The translations under genes were made by a program, and so were the position numbers. A stretch of DNA of 64,000 nucleotides from Pirellulaceae bacterium. GTDB lineage: Bacteria; Planctomycetota; Planctomycetia; Pirellulales; Pirellulaceae. Positions within the stretch are counted from its first letter, which is position 1. Each line of letters opens with the position of its first letter. The stretch spans positions 1-64,000 of the forward strand of contig JANQLU010000124.1 of the NCBI GenBank assembly GCA_028280445.1. Direction: 5' to 3'. Of this stretch, positions 26,521 through 34,910 are shown in pieces. The notes under the pieces were generated by a model. The model made no database searches. It was not told where the DNA came from and saw only the letters and a list, made by a program, of their open reading frames with translations.

Positions 26521-26656
26521 TTCGGGAGGGCGAGGCTCCCGCCGAGCCTTGTCCTCCTGGTTGTGTTTTTCTGGAGTTAAGTTTTTTTGTGAGTTGCGTT
26601 TTTTCGGTGAATTCGTTCTCCTGGCATTGGCTCGGCGGGAGCCCCGCCCTCCCGAA
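26521..26656. repeat. Dispersed palindrome (family E) between purL and purQ
   Basis: 28-bp arms with one mismatch lie at 26521-26548 and 26629-26656; the left arm reads TTCGGGAGGGCGAGGCTCCC. They flank an 80-bp spacer between two genes of one operon (purL ends 26678, purQ starts 26483). A degenerate single arm is at 24423-24448. Readthrough from purL into purQ must cross this hairpin. Confidence 0.8.
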
Positions 26657-26677
26657 GCCTCGTCATCCCGAAGACCC

Positions 26678-29635
26678 CTAATTCCAATCTAAAGTGTTTC
26701 GCCAAGATTGTTTGAGCGAATCAATGTCGTCTTGGATCAAAGTTTGTTGATTCGATTTGATTAAAAACTGCCGATCGGAACTGACGCGGCCGAGCTTGAA
26801 TATGGGTGCGTCGGAAAATTGTTCGACAAATGCGGATTCGTGTTCCGGTTTGACTTCGCAAACAAACCGGGAATTTGATTCGGCAAACAGCTTTGTGGTC
26901 GAACAGTCTCCATCGATTTCGTCGATTCGCACATCGATTCCCCAGCCACCGGCGAACGCCATTTCGGCCAGTGCCGCTGCCAAACCCCCTTCGCTCAAAT
27001 CGTGGCAGGAGCGAACCAGTCCGGCAGCGATTGCTGTATGGAGCGCGTGAAACGTTTTCAATGCGTTCTCAATATCGACTTGCGGAACCGCGCCTCCATC
27101 GATCTCGTTAACCAGGTTGAAATGCGAACCTCCGAATTCATCGTGGGTCAAACCAACCTGGTAGAGCAAGTTTCCGGATTCCTTTAAGTCCATCGTTACG
27201 CATTGCGAGACATCTGAAACCTGGCCCATCGCACTGATCAGCAATGTGGACGGAATCGATATCGTCGTCGATTTGCCATCGACGGTGTAAGTGAATTCGT
27301 TATTCAAACTGTCTTTGCCGCTGATAAACGGTGTTTTCCAGGCGACTGCGACGTCGTAACAAGCCAATGCAGAACGGACGAGTGCGCCGAGTGTTTCCGC
27401 GCGGTCGGTGTAACCCCAGCAGAAATTATCGAGAATCGCGATGCGGTTCGGATTTGCGCCAACCGCGACACAATTGCGGACAGCTTCGTCAATCGCACTG
27501 GCCGCCATCTGATACGGATCAAAATCACCAAAATGCGGATTCATTCCACACGAAATCACGACACCTTGCCGGCTGTCGAGTATCGGACGAATTACCGCTG
27601 CGTCGCTGGGGCCGTCATTGTTGACACCGACGAGCGGTTTGATCACGCTGCCCGCTTGGACTTCATGATCATACTGCCGAATGATCCAATGTTTGCTGGC
27701 CACGTTTGGCGAAGCAAGAATTTTGTGCAACGTCTGGCTATGATCGGCTTCGATCGATGGCTGTTGTTTTATCGGTTTCGGAGTGTAGGTAGCATCGCGA
27801 ACCACAGGTGGTCGGCCATCGTGCATGAATTCTAAATCGAGGTCGCCCACCTCTTGGTCGTTGAAATTCAATGACAAACGTCCGGTGGGAAGGAATCGAC
27901 CGATGATCGTCGCCTCGACACTTTCGCGCGAGCAAATTTCGTTGAGCCGTTCCCAGTTTTCCGGCGGAACACTACAAACCATGCGTTCTTGGGCTTCGGA
28001 AATCCAGATTTCCGTATAAGAAAGGCCCTCGTATTTCAGAGGAGCTTTGTCGAGCCAAACTTCGGCACCGAGTCCTTCGGCCATTTCGCCGACCGCACTG
28101 GAAAAACCCCCTGCCCCGCAGTCGGTTACGGCATTGAACAGATTTTCGTCGGTCGCGGCCAGCAGCACATCCATGACCATTTTTTCGGTGATGGCGTTGC
28201 CGATTTGAACGGCACCGCCGGATTCTTTTTCGCTGGCGTCGGTCAATTCGGCGGAGCTAAACGTGGCGCCGTGGATCCCGTCTCGCCCAGTTCGGCCGCC
28301 GATGGCAACGATCAAATCGCCGGCTTGCGGTTGTTTGTGACTGCGGTCTGTGCGAATCAGTCCGACGTTTCCACAAAACACCAAGGGATTACCAACATAG
28401 CGCTGATCAAAATAGACCGCGCCGTTGACCGTTGGAATTCCCATGCGATTGCCATAGTCTCGGACTCCTGCCACGACCCCTTTCATAATCCGTCGGGGAT
28501 GCATCACTCCGGGCGGCAACTCGGAAACGTCCGTCGATGGATTTGCGAAACAAAAAACATCGGTGTTACAAATCGGTTTGGCACCAAGCCCCGTTCCAAG
28601 GGTATCGCGAATGACGCCGCCGATCCCGGTGTTGGCTCCGCCGTAAGGTTCAATGGCCGATGGCCGATTGTGTGTCTCGACTTTAAAGGCCAGATTGTGT
28701 GTGTCGTTAAACCGAACAATCCCGGCATTGTCTTCGAATACGCTGACGCACCAGTCGTTTTCTCCGAGGTCCGCGCGAATTTTTTGGGTGGCGGCAAAGA
28801 TCGTCTCTTTGAGCATGTTGTCAAATTGTCGCGTGCCGTTTTCGTCGGTATAGCGGATACGACCCGCCAGAGTTTTATGACTGCAATGTTCGCTCCAGGT
28901 TTGAGCGAGTGTTTCCAGTTCGATATCGGTGGGGTTGCGATTGAGCGATTGGTAATGCTGTTTAATGGTCTGCATTTCAATCAACGTCAAACTGAGTTGC
29001 CAATCGCGACTGATGTTTTGGAGCTGTTGATCGTCGGCGTTGAGCAAATCGACGGTATGCAGTTGAAATTCGTAGGGCTGTCCCAGTTCGATTTGCGACA
29101 GTTGCAACGGTCCGACCGTTACTTGTTCGATGGAGTCGTTGGCCAATATCTTTTGGCAAATCAGTTCAAGCTGCTCGGCGGGCAATTCCGGAAGCCAATA
29201 TTTGCGAAGGGTTTGGACGGCGGTAACGTCAAACCCGAGTTCGACGATGGCTCTCCGGGCGCTTTCGGCTTCGTTGTCCGTCACTCCCGGTTTGGGACGG
29301 ACATGAATCAGCGAAGTCAAACCGTTGCGCTGCCCCGATATTTCTGAGTCGCCCGGTTTGGCGATGACATGGCATTGGACCACTGAATCGACCAACAGCT
29401 CGGCACAGATTTGTTCAACTTGCTGTTTGGTCAAATCGCCTTGGAGCAAGTAGCCATGAGCGGCATCCAGTTGCAGATTTGCATGAATTTGGAGATCAGC
29501 GGCATCCGCGCTGATTTGATCGGCGATTCGATTGGGGTATCCTTCGCGTGGGAATATGTCAATTTCCCAGAGCACGGAGTTTTGCGAACCGGATTTTGAT
29601 TGACTGACAACGGCTTGAGAGTCGGTCGTCGCCAT
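26678..29635 (-). CDS. purL: PurS-PurL fusion, phosphoribosylformylglycinamidine synthase
   Basis: A 985-residue FGAM synthase. The first 180 residues look like two PurS-like segments (first ILWEIDIFPREG-like; second VRPKPGVTDNEAESARRAI), then the linker WSEHCSHKTL. The FGAM synthetase core follows with KVETHNRPSAIEPYGGANTG, DCGAGGFSSAVGEMAEG, GKDSLNNEF and RSCHDLSEGGLA. It is therefore longer than the standard 740-residue small PurL and replaces a separate PurS. The ATG at 29635 is preceded by AAGGA ten bases upstream; an in-frame TTG at 29671 is also open but has no RBS. It performs FGAR to FGAM conversion with ATP and glutamine via PurQ. Confidence 0.93.
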   Translation of the reverse strand: MATTDSQAVVSQSKSGSQNSVLWEIDIFPREGYPNRIADQISADAADLQIHANLQLDAAHGYLLQGDLTKQQVEQICAELLVDSVVQCHVIAKPGDSEISGQRNGLTSLIHVRPKPGVTDNEAESARRAIVELGFDVTAVQTLRKYWLPELPAEQLELICQKILANDSIEQVTVGPLQLSQIELGQPYEFQLHTVDLLNADDQQLQNISRDWQLSLTLIEMQTIKQHYQSLNRNPTDIELETLAQTWSEHCSHKTLAGRIRYTDENGTRQFDNMLKETIFAATQKIRADLGENDWCVSVFEDNAGIVRFNDTHNLAFKVETHNRPSAIEPYGGANTGIGGVIRDTLGTGLGAKPICNTDVFCFANPSTDVSELPPGVMHPRRIMKGVVAGVRDYGNRMGIPTVNGAVYFDQRYVGNPLVFCGNVGLIRTDRSHKQPQAGDLIVAIGGRTGRDGIHGATFSSAELTDASEKESGGAVQIGNAITEKMVMDVLLAATDENLFNAVTDCGAGGFSSAVGEMAEGLGAEVWLDKAPLKYEGLSYTEIWISEAQERMVCSVPPENWERLNEICSRESVEATIIGRFLPTGRLSLNFNDQEVGDLDLEFMHDGRPPVVRDATYTPKPIKQQPSIEADHSQTLHKILASPNVASKHWIIRQYDHEVQAGSVIKPLVGVNNDGPSDAAVIRPILDSRQGVVISCGMNPHFGDFDPYQMAASAIDEAVRNCVAVGANPNRIAILDNFCWGYTDRAETLGALVRSALACYDVAVAWKTPFISGKDSLNNEFTYTVDGKSTTISIPSTLLISAMGQVSDVSQCVTMDLKESGNLLYQVGLTHDEFGGSHFNLVNEIDGGAVPQVDIENALKTFHALHTAIAAGLVRSCHDLSEGGLAAALAEMAFAGGWGIDVRIDEIDGDCSTTKLFAESNSRFVCEVKPEHESAFVEQFSDAPIFKLGRVSSDRQFLIKSNQQTLIQDDIDSLKQSWRNTLDWN

Positions 29636-30036
29636 TGAAGCACTGTCCTTGTGAAATTGGTTTTTTGACAACGAAACCCAATTTTATCTGAATTTTGATC
29701 TGTCGCGAAGGGATAGCATTTTGGGTGGTGGCATTGGTGAAGTGTTTTTGAATCGTAATCACCGTAGGGCCGGTTCCCACCGGCCGATCGAATAAAACGG
29801 CCGGTGGGAACCGGCCCTACTTAACCAACTGCACTCTCCCAAATTTTTTTTGACAGGATGAACAGGATTGACAGGATAAGATCCAAAAATACATCCTGTT
29901 CATCCTGTAAATCCTGTCAAAAACAAGAATAGACGGCAGTGGGAACCGGCCTTACTCTGACGGAAATTCAGGGTTTTGGTAATTTCGCGAATCGGTTAGT
30001 AAATAGGCTGTCAAATCACACTCAAGGAGCGAGCAA
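29636..30036. repeat. Repeat-rich intergenic region (families B and D)
   Basis: The 401 bases between divergent purL and the 30037 gene hold a family B inverted pair at 29764-29785 and 29799-29820 (spacer 13 bp). A family D palindrome lies at 29851-29918 (TGACAGGATGAACAGGATTG to ATCCTGTTCATCCTGTAAAT), and at 29938-29950 is GTGGGAACCGGCCTTAC, a partial B unit. No gene is seen. Both promoters must lie here; none could be fixed. Confidence 0.75.
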
Positions 30037-30708
30037 GTGGAAACGACGGTGCCTGCTGCGAAGGAGCGGAATTACAACAAGGCGGCCTGGTTTTACGAGG
30101 AAGTTTCGAATCTGTATTCGACAGGGCGGATTCGCAAGGCCAAAGCGGCTCAGGTTCCGCTGATGGAGCCGGGGCAACGCGTATTGTATTTGGGCGTTGG
30201 AACGGGTGAGGATGCTGTGTTGGCTGCTCAAAAAGGCGTTCAGGTCACTTGCGTCGATTTGTCGAGCTCGATGATCAAACGAGTCCGGCAAAAAATGGAC
30301 ACGGCCGGTGTTTCGGCGGAATGCATTGTCGGTGATGCCACAAAACATTGTCGGTGGGAGCACTACGATGTCGTGGCTACCAATTTTTTCTTGAATTGTT
30401 TTCGCGAGCCAATGATGCGGTCCATGTTGGGCCATGCCACGCGGCTGATCAAGCCTGGTGGCCGATTGATGATTGCCGACGTCGCTTTGGCACAAGGCAA
30501 TTGGTTGTCGAAGGCGTTCAATATCGGATATCTGAAGATGGGAATGTTGTCGTTTTGGATGTTGGGTCTCGTGCCGTTGCATCGAAATTACGATTACGAA
30601 AGTTATTTTGGTGATTTGGAGATTACCAAAACGGAGCATCAATTTTTCAGATTTGCAAAAATCGGACCGGTGTTGTTTCAGAATATTGTTGGCCAAAAGA
30701 AAGCTTGA
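30037..30708 (+). CDS. Class I SAM-dependent methyltransferase
   Basis: A 223-residue methyltransferase. Motif I, VLYLGVGTGEDAVLA, and motif II end VDLSSSMI are clear. The mid-protein NFFLNCFREPMMRSM and the basic segment before KPGGRLMIADVA are typical of UbiE/COQ5-like enzymes. It starts with GTG at 30037 preceded by CAAGGAGCG. Only three bases separate its stop from the DUF2156 gene, so the two form an operon; together they suggest lipid or membrane-lipid modification. Confidence 0.8.
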   Translation: METTVPAAKERNYNKAAWFYEEVSNLYSTGRIRKAKAAQVPLMEPGQRVLYLGVGTGEDAVLAAQKGVQVTCVDLSSSMIKRVRQKMDTAGVSAECIVGDATKHCRWEHYDVVATNFFLNCFREPMMRSMLGHATRLIKPGGRLMIADVALAQGNWLSKAFNIGYLKMGMLSFWMLGLVPLHRNYDYESYFGDLEITKTEHQFFRFAKIGPVLFQNIVGQKKA

Positions 30709-30711
30709 TCG

Positions 30712-31779
30712 ATGACTTCCGTGATGCGAATCACGCGTTTGGCGTTCGACAATCTGATTGAACGTAAACAGATCCAATATGACGAGACTGGTTGCGCCGA
30801 CCAGTTGAGTTGTCGCCAGAAGCTGCTGACCAATCACGGTGACTTTACCCTGGCCTACTCGACTTGTTACCAGGAAGGCCTGAAATTTTTTGGGGACCAA
30901 CGCGGGTATATTGCTTTCGGGCAAAAAATGGGACACACATTTGCGCTGGGTGATCCGGTATGTCCCGACGATTGTCGCGCCGAATTGATTGCCAAATTCG
31001 TCGACCATTTTGCCAAACGAAAACCATCGTTTGTTCAAGTCGAGCGTCAAACGGCGGAGGTATTGAACAAATTGGGATACCGGATCAATGCGATGGGCAT
31101 TGATACAAGCTTGGATCTGCGAAATTACAACTTTAACGGCAAGAGTAAAGAGCGATTTCGCTACGCCCATAATTGGCTCAAGCGCAATCAGTTTCAGGTT
31201 CGTGAATTCAATTTTGCGGAATACGGCCGACCGAGAATCCGGCGATTGAGCGTTGGGTGGAGGCGGACAAGGACCGTTCGCAAACGGGAAGTGCGTTTTG
31301 TCAATCGTCCGATGGTTTATCGAGACCAACCGGACATGCGCAAATTTGTTTTAGTCGACGGCGACCAGCGGCCGGTGGCATTCATGGGTTTTGATCCGTT
31401 GTATCGCAATCAACAAGTGATCGGCTACGTGACGACTTTCAAACGACGCGTTCCCGATGCCCCGCGCTATGCGGAAATGGGGATGATCAAGGCGATCATC
31501 GAGACGTTTATTGCCGAAGGTGCCGAACAATTGAATCTCGGTTTATCGCCATTGGCAGGAATTGAAAAAACGGAGATGCGAACCAATTGGATGTTGAATT
31601 GGAGTATGTCTCGTGCGTTTCGGGCAAAATGGTTGAACCGCTGGTTTTATAACGTGCGCGGGCATGCCGAATACAAACATCGATTCGGTGGTGTGGCGCA
31701 TCCGGTTTTCTATGCGTCACCAGTATTTGTAAATGATGTTCGATTGATCGCTTTGCTGCGGCTGTGCAAAATTATTTAA
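30712..31779 (+). CDS. DUF2156 (MprF C-terminal-like) acyltransferase
   Basis: A 355-residue protein resembling the C-terminal DUF2156 domain of MprF/phosphatidylglycerol lysyltransferase, a GNAT-like fold that transfers amino acids from aminoacyl-tRNA to lipids. Hallmarks are FFGDQRGYIAFGQKMGHTFALGDPV early and EMGMIKAIIETFIAEGAEQLNLGLSPL near the end. The N-terminal membrane part of MprF is missing, so it could be a free aminoacyl-transferase; related stand-alone proteins occur in several phyla. It follows a methyltransferase by three bases. The exact substrate is inferred, not shown. Confidence 0.8.
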   Translation: MTSVMRITRLAFDNLIERKQIQYDETGCADQLSCRQKLLTNHGDFTLAYSTCYQEGLKFFGDQRGYIAFGQKMGHTFALGDPVCPDDCRAELIAKFVDHFAKRKPSFVQVERQTAEVLNKLGYRINAMGIDTSLDLRNYNFNGKSKERFRYAHNWLKRNQFQVREFNFAEYGRPRIRRLSVGWRRTRTVRKREVRFVNRPMVYRDQPDMRKFVLVDGDQRPVAFMGFDPLYRNQQVIGYVTTFKRRVPDAPRYAEMGMIKAIIETFIAEGAEQLNLGLSPLAGIEKTEMRTNWMLNWSMSRAFRAKWLNRWFYNVRGHAEYKHRFGGVAHPVFYASPVFVNDVRLIALLRLCKII

Positions 31780-31789
31780 CCTACCAAAC

Positions 31790-31811
31790 GGCCGGTGGGA
31801 ACCGGCCCTAC
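31790..31811. repeat. Single family B repeat unit
   Basis: A GGCCGGTGGGAACCGGCCCT(AC) unit that is itself a perfect short palindrome (GGCCGGT/ACCGGCC with GGGA loop). It lies between the convergent DUF2156 and pseudo-protease genes, which end at 31779 and 31817. Confidence 0.85.
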
Positions 31812-31816
31812 ATCGA

Positions 31817-33076
31817 TTATTTCTTTTCGACGTTTTTGTTCTTGGAGGCCACGTCTCGACGCAACATGTTTTCGACGATTTTTTTGACATGCTTGGCGGG
31901 CAATGCGTAGGAGCCGACGCGGCCGTGGCGTGCGATGTTGATCCCGACGACTCGGCCGTCGATATCGACGACGGGTCCACCACATTGTTCGGGAAGCAAC
32001 GGCGTGTCATGTTGAAATACTTGTGGGAATCCAGTGCTTTTTTTGCTGATGATGGCGCCGAATTGTTGCAAGTTTTTCGGCTCGTTGCTGTTGGCAAATT
32101 TTCGACCCGTCAATTTGGCGACGGTTTCCGAAATTTTGTCTCCCCGTTTGTATTTCAAAACCACTTTGTCTTGCGGTTTGAGTTGGCGAATACGATTGAC
32201 CAGTTGATTGGCCGATTTCAGTTCTACGCCATCGATGGACAACAAAATATCGTTCGCTTTGATGCCTGCGAACTCAGCTGCTCCCGGCGACGAGACCGTA
32301 TCAACTTTGACACCATCGGGTGAGTCGATGGGGCGGACACCCAGGTAGGCAGGAGTATCGCTGAGTAAAGCTCGTGGTCGCGTGCTGCAAACGCCAAAGG
32401 CGACTGGATTGCCTCGATCGTCGCCGGTGACCAAAAACGATCCAGGCATCGGTGCCGAGTTGGCAAATGATACAGGTGAAAGATTGCGAGCGTTGATTTT
32501 GATCATGGCGAGGTCATTTATTTTGTCTACCGCTTGGACTTCGCCTTGTAGCTTTGTTTTGTCGGCCAGGACGCAAGTTACTTTTTTATTGCTTTTTAAT
32601 TCACTGGCTTTGGTCAAAATATAGCCTTCGCGAGAAACGATCGTTCCCAGTGCAACGGATTTGCCAGCGATTTTGATATCGACGACGCTGTTGGCCCAGG
32701 ATTTCAAAACGGGTTTGAAATCTTTCAGATAGTTGGGATGTTGCCGTTCTAATTTCCCCGACGCGCGGTTTCGAACGGTGGGCAATTCGAATTTCAGTGC
32801 GATATTGCCTTGCAATTTGTCGGTGTCGATTTTGTCGAGGCCTTCGAACGGGTTGGCGTGGTGGGCGCGAAACCGTTTGAATTGTTCGGGTGTAAATTCA
32901 ACGATGGCGGTATTGTCGTCGATTGCTTTGATGAACAATTTTTGCAAGTCTTTGTCGAGTTCGTCGACAATTTCTTCGAATACTTTGCGAGTTTCACTGG
33001 GCAATTGAGCGGGTGCAACGCGGACCAATACCGTGGTTGCGATCATGACGAACAAAATCGTTTTAAGCAATTTCAT
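31817..33076 (-). CDS. Catalytically dead trypsin/PDZ protein with inserted PDZ domain
   Basis: A 419-residue HtrA-like protein with a signal peptide (TILFVMIATTVLVRVAPAQ). The trypsin-like domain spans about 125-400. His is replaced (YILTKASEL, Ala157), the catalytic Asp is kept (INDLAMIK, Asp188), and the Ser position reads Cys (EQCGGPVVD, Cys365). A PDZ domain (AYLGVRPI to SETVAKLTG, about 242-323) lies inside the protease domain, before the CGGP motif, instead of after it as in DegP. It should therefore not hydrolyse peptides and may bind substrates. It lies next to the active paralogue at 33105-34094, with 28 bases between, in the same operon. Confidence 0.82.
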   Translation of the reverse strand: MKLLKTILFVMIATTVLVRVAPAQLPSETRKVFEEIVDELDKDLQKLFIKAIDDNTAIVEFTPEQFKRFRAHHANPFEGLDKIDTDKLQGNIALKFELPTVRNRASGKLERQHPNYLKDFKPVLKSWANSVVDIKIAGKSVALGTIVSREGYILTKASELKSNKKVTCVLADKTKLQGEVQAVDKINDLAMIKINARNLSPVSFANSAPMPGSFLVTGDDRGNPVAFGVCSTRPRALLSDTPAYLGVRPIDSPDGVKVDTVSSPGAAEFAGIKANDILLSIDGVELKSANQLVNRIRQLKPQDKVVLKYKRGDKISETVAKLTGRKFANSNEPKNLQQFGAIISKKSTGFPQVFQHDTPLLPEQCGGPVVDIDGRVVGINIARHGRVGSYALPAKHVKKIVENMLRRDVASKNKNVEKK

Positions 33077-33104
33077 TTTTACCCCCCGGAGTTTTCCCTA
33101 GCGA

Positions 33105-34094
33105 TTAACGAATTAACTCGCTCAGGATGACTTGGTAGTGGAGCTCCGTTGATTTTCGTTTGACGGAAAAACTTGCTGTATCACCAACTTTTTTCTGTTT
33201 GATCAATTCAACAAGTTGTTTCGAAGACGTAATCTTGGTGCCTTCGAAAACCGTGACGATGTCGTTGACGGCGAGTCCGATGCGATCGGCGGGCGAGCCC
33301 GAACGAATTCGGATGATTTTGGCTTGTGTGTCACTGGGCTCGACGGTAATTCCAAGTGCCGCACGGGCTGATTTTTTTTTCGGCGATGGAGAACGATTTT
33401 CGAGGCTTGGTAAAAGACCCCAGCTTTCTCCACGTTTCATGCGATCCCAGTATTGTTTGTAAGTGTTAACCGAAACATGGCGGTTGATGGCGATGTGATT
33501 TCCAATCGAACTGTGAATCCCGATCAGTTTGCCATCGAGGTCAAACAGGGGTCCACCAGAATCACCACCGATCAATGCACAGTCGGTGACCAGATCGTTT
33601 TTATTGAGTTCCAATATTTTTCCTGCACGGACGGGCGCGGTCCGGCCCAGTTTGTAACCACCGGGATGTCCCAGGCAGACGCACCAATCTCCCAATTTCA
33701 ACGATTTGTATTTTCCCAATTCGACAAACGGGTATTCACCGGGTTCTTCGATTTGAACCATTCCGGCATCGACATTCAGGTTTTTGCCCAGCGGTTTGGC
33801 GCGAACTTCTTTACCGCTGGGAAGGACGACGGTGTAATCAGTGCCTGCGCCGGCCATCACATGTCCGGCGGTGAGGACGAGCCCATCTTTGCTGATGATT
33901 ACGCCGCTGCCAAAACCGATGCCGTCCGAAACGGCAACGACAGCACCGATGTTTTTGCGAACGACTTTTTGAATTGCGGCTTGTCGTTTACGGATGGTTT
34001 GCAGATCATCTGCCAACGCTGATGAACAAAAAACGCAGATCAGCGTATAGGTGAGGGTTTTTACAGCAGTCGATTTAATCAATTCGAATAACAT
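33105..34094 (-). CDS. Secreted trypsin-like serine protease with PDZ domain (HtrA-like)
   Basis: A 329-residue HtrA-like protein with a signal peptide (VKTLTYTLICVFCSSALA). The triad is intact: His78 in LTAGHVM, Asp109 in NVDAGMVQI, Ser179 in GGDSGGPL. A C-terminal PDZ domain begins near LGITVEPSDTQ (about 255-329). It should cleave misfolded proteins in the periplasm. The open frame extends upstream to 34346, but the ATG at 34094 begins the signal peptide and AAGGA lies 14 bases before it. It precedes a dead paralogue (31817) that has the same domains in a different arrangement. Confidence 0.88.
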   Translation of the reverse strand: MLFELIKSTAVKTLTYTLICVFCSSALADDLQTIRKRQAAIQKVVRKNIGAVVAVSDGIGFGSGVIISKDGLVLTAGHVMAGAGTDYTVVLPSGKEVRAKPLGKNLNVDAGMVQIEEPGEYPFVELGKYKSLKLGDWCVCLGHPGGYKLGRTAPVRAGKILELNKNDLVTDCALIGGDSGGPLFDLDGKLIGIHSSIGNHIAINRHVSVNTYKQYWDRMKRGESWGLLPSLENRSPSPKKKSARAALGITVEPSDTQAKIIRIRSGSPADRIGLAVNDIVTVFEGTKITSSKQLVELIKQKKVGDTASFSVKRKSTELHYQVILSELIR

Positions 34095-34423
34095 TTTGGC
34101 ACTCAGAATTCCTTTTCGGAGCGGACCAATGGCGATTCGAATGATTGGATTTTGCCAAAACCATGGGTAGGACAGATTCACGCCGAATCGCCAGTTTATT
34201 GCGTATTTATCAATTTCGGCATTTGTGAAAGCGGTGCTTGCGGTGCAAGTCGTTTTTTTTGCGGCTATGAAACGATAAGTCGTTGCTATACCATTAGATA
34301 AGTCAAAAAAAATATTTGCGGTTTCAGTGCTGTGAAACGCAAGCATTTGATGCTTGCGTTTTTTGTTGTCCCAAACTCAGACATTATTTCGAAGATTGAG
34401 TCCCAGTTAGGATCGTTGTTTCT
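34095..34423. other. Intergenic region with an orphan hairpin
   Basis: 329 bases between divergent genes. At 34336-34360 lies a perfect 11-bp hairpin (AACGCAAGCAT/ATGCTTGCGTT, loop TTG) followed by TTTTG. It is arranged as a rightward terminator although no plus-strand gene lies upstream within the region. No repeats of families A-E are present. Confidence 0.6.
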
Positions 34424-34861
34424 ATGCTCATTTTTCTCAGAATCATGGGGATGATTTGGGCCAGTCCAAACACGTTGCTGGGTATTTTTATCGGTTTCCT
34501 GGGATTATTGAGCGGAGGGCGAGCAAGAATTCGAAATGGATGTTTAGAATTTTACGGCGGTCTGACGACTTTCTTTTTAAAGAAGACTCCGATTCAAGCT
34601 GTTGCCATGACCCTTGGGCACACGATATTAGGGCAAAGCCCTGAGTTGTTGGACAGTGCTCGCGACCATGAGCATGTTCATGTGCGACAATATGAAAAAT
34701 GGGGACCTTTGTTTTTGCCCGCTTATTTTGCTTGTTGGTTTGTGCTTTGGGTGCAAGGCAAAGACGCTTACCGTTTGATCCCGTTTGAGGTCGAAGCGTA
34801 TTCGAAAACCGAGATTGGAAGTTGCGATCACACAGGCCAAGACCGTAGCGATGAGAGCTAG
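34424..34861 (+). CDS. Small membrane protein with HEHVH motif
   Basis: A 145-residue protein with an N-terminal membrane segment (residues about 12-32). Later comes the sequence RDHEHVHVRQYEKWG, which reads HExxH (H-E-H-V-H), the zinc metallopeptidase pattern, followed by a second hydrophobic helix (LFLPAYFACWFVLWVQG). I recall similar small hypothetical proteins with HE(R/H)VHVRQYE in other bacteria. Activity has not been shown. RBS AGGA lies 12 bases before the ATG at 34424. The gene is followed by an acyltransferase-like gene 49 bases on. Confidence 0.65.
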   Translation: MLIFLRIMGMIWASPNTLLGIFIGFLGLLSGGRARIRNGCLEFYGGLTTFFLKKTPIQAVAMTLGHTILGQSPELLDSARDHEHVHVRQYEKWGPLFLPAYFACWFVLWVQGKDAYRLIPFEVEAYSKTEIGSCDHTGQDRSDES

Positions 34862-34910
34862 CTGGTTCAGAGAGTATTAATTCGATTGTAAACCACTTAA
34901 TTGTTTCTTG

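Noticed and set aside
27989..29347. 452-residue open frame on the plus strand antisense to purL
   Set aside because: Composition is Phe/Gly-rich without motifs, typical of an antisense frame of a conserved gene; purL is certain.
30022..31329. 435-residue open frame on the minus strand, opposite the methyltransferase and DUF2156 genes
   Set aside because: It overlaps two well-supported plus-strand genes and has no family motif; the sense-strand proteins explain the region.
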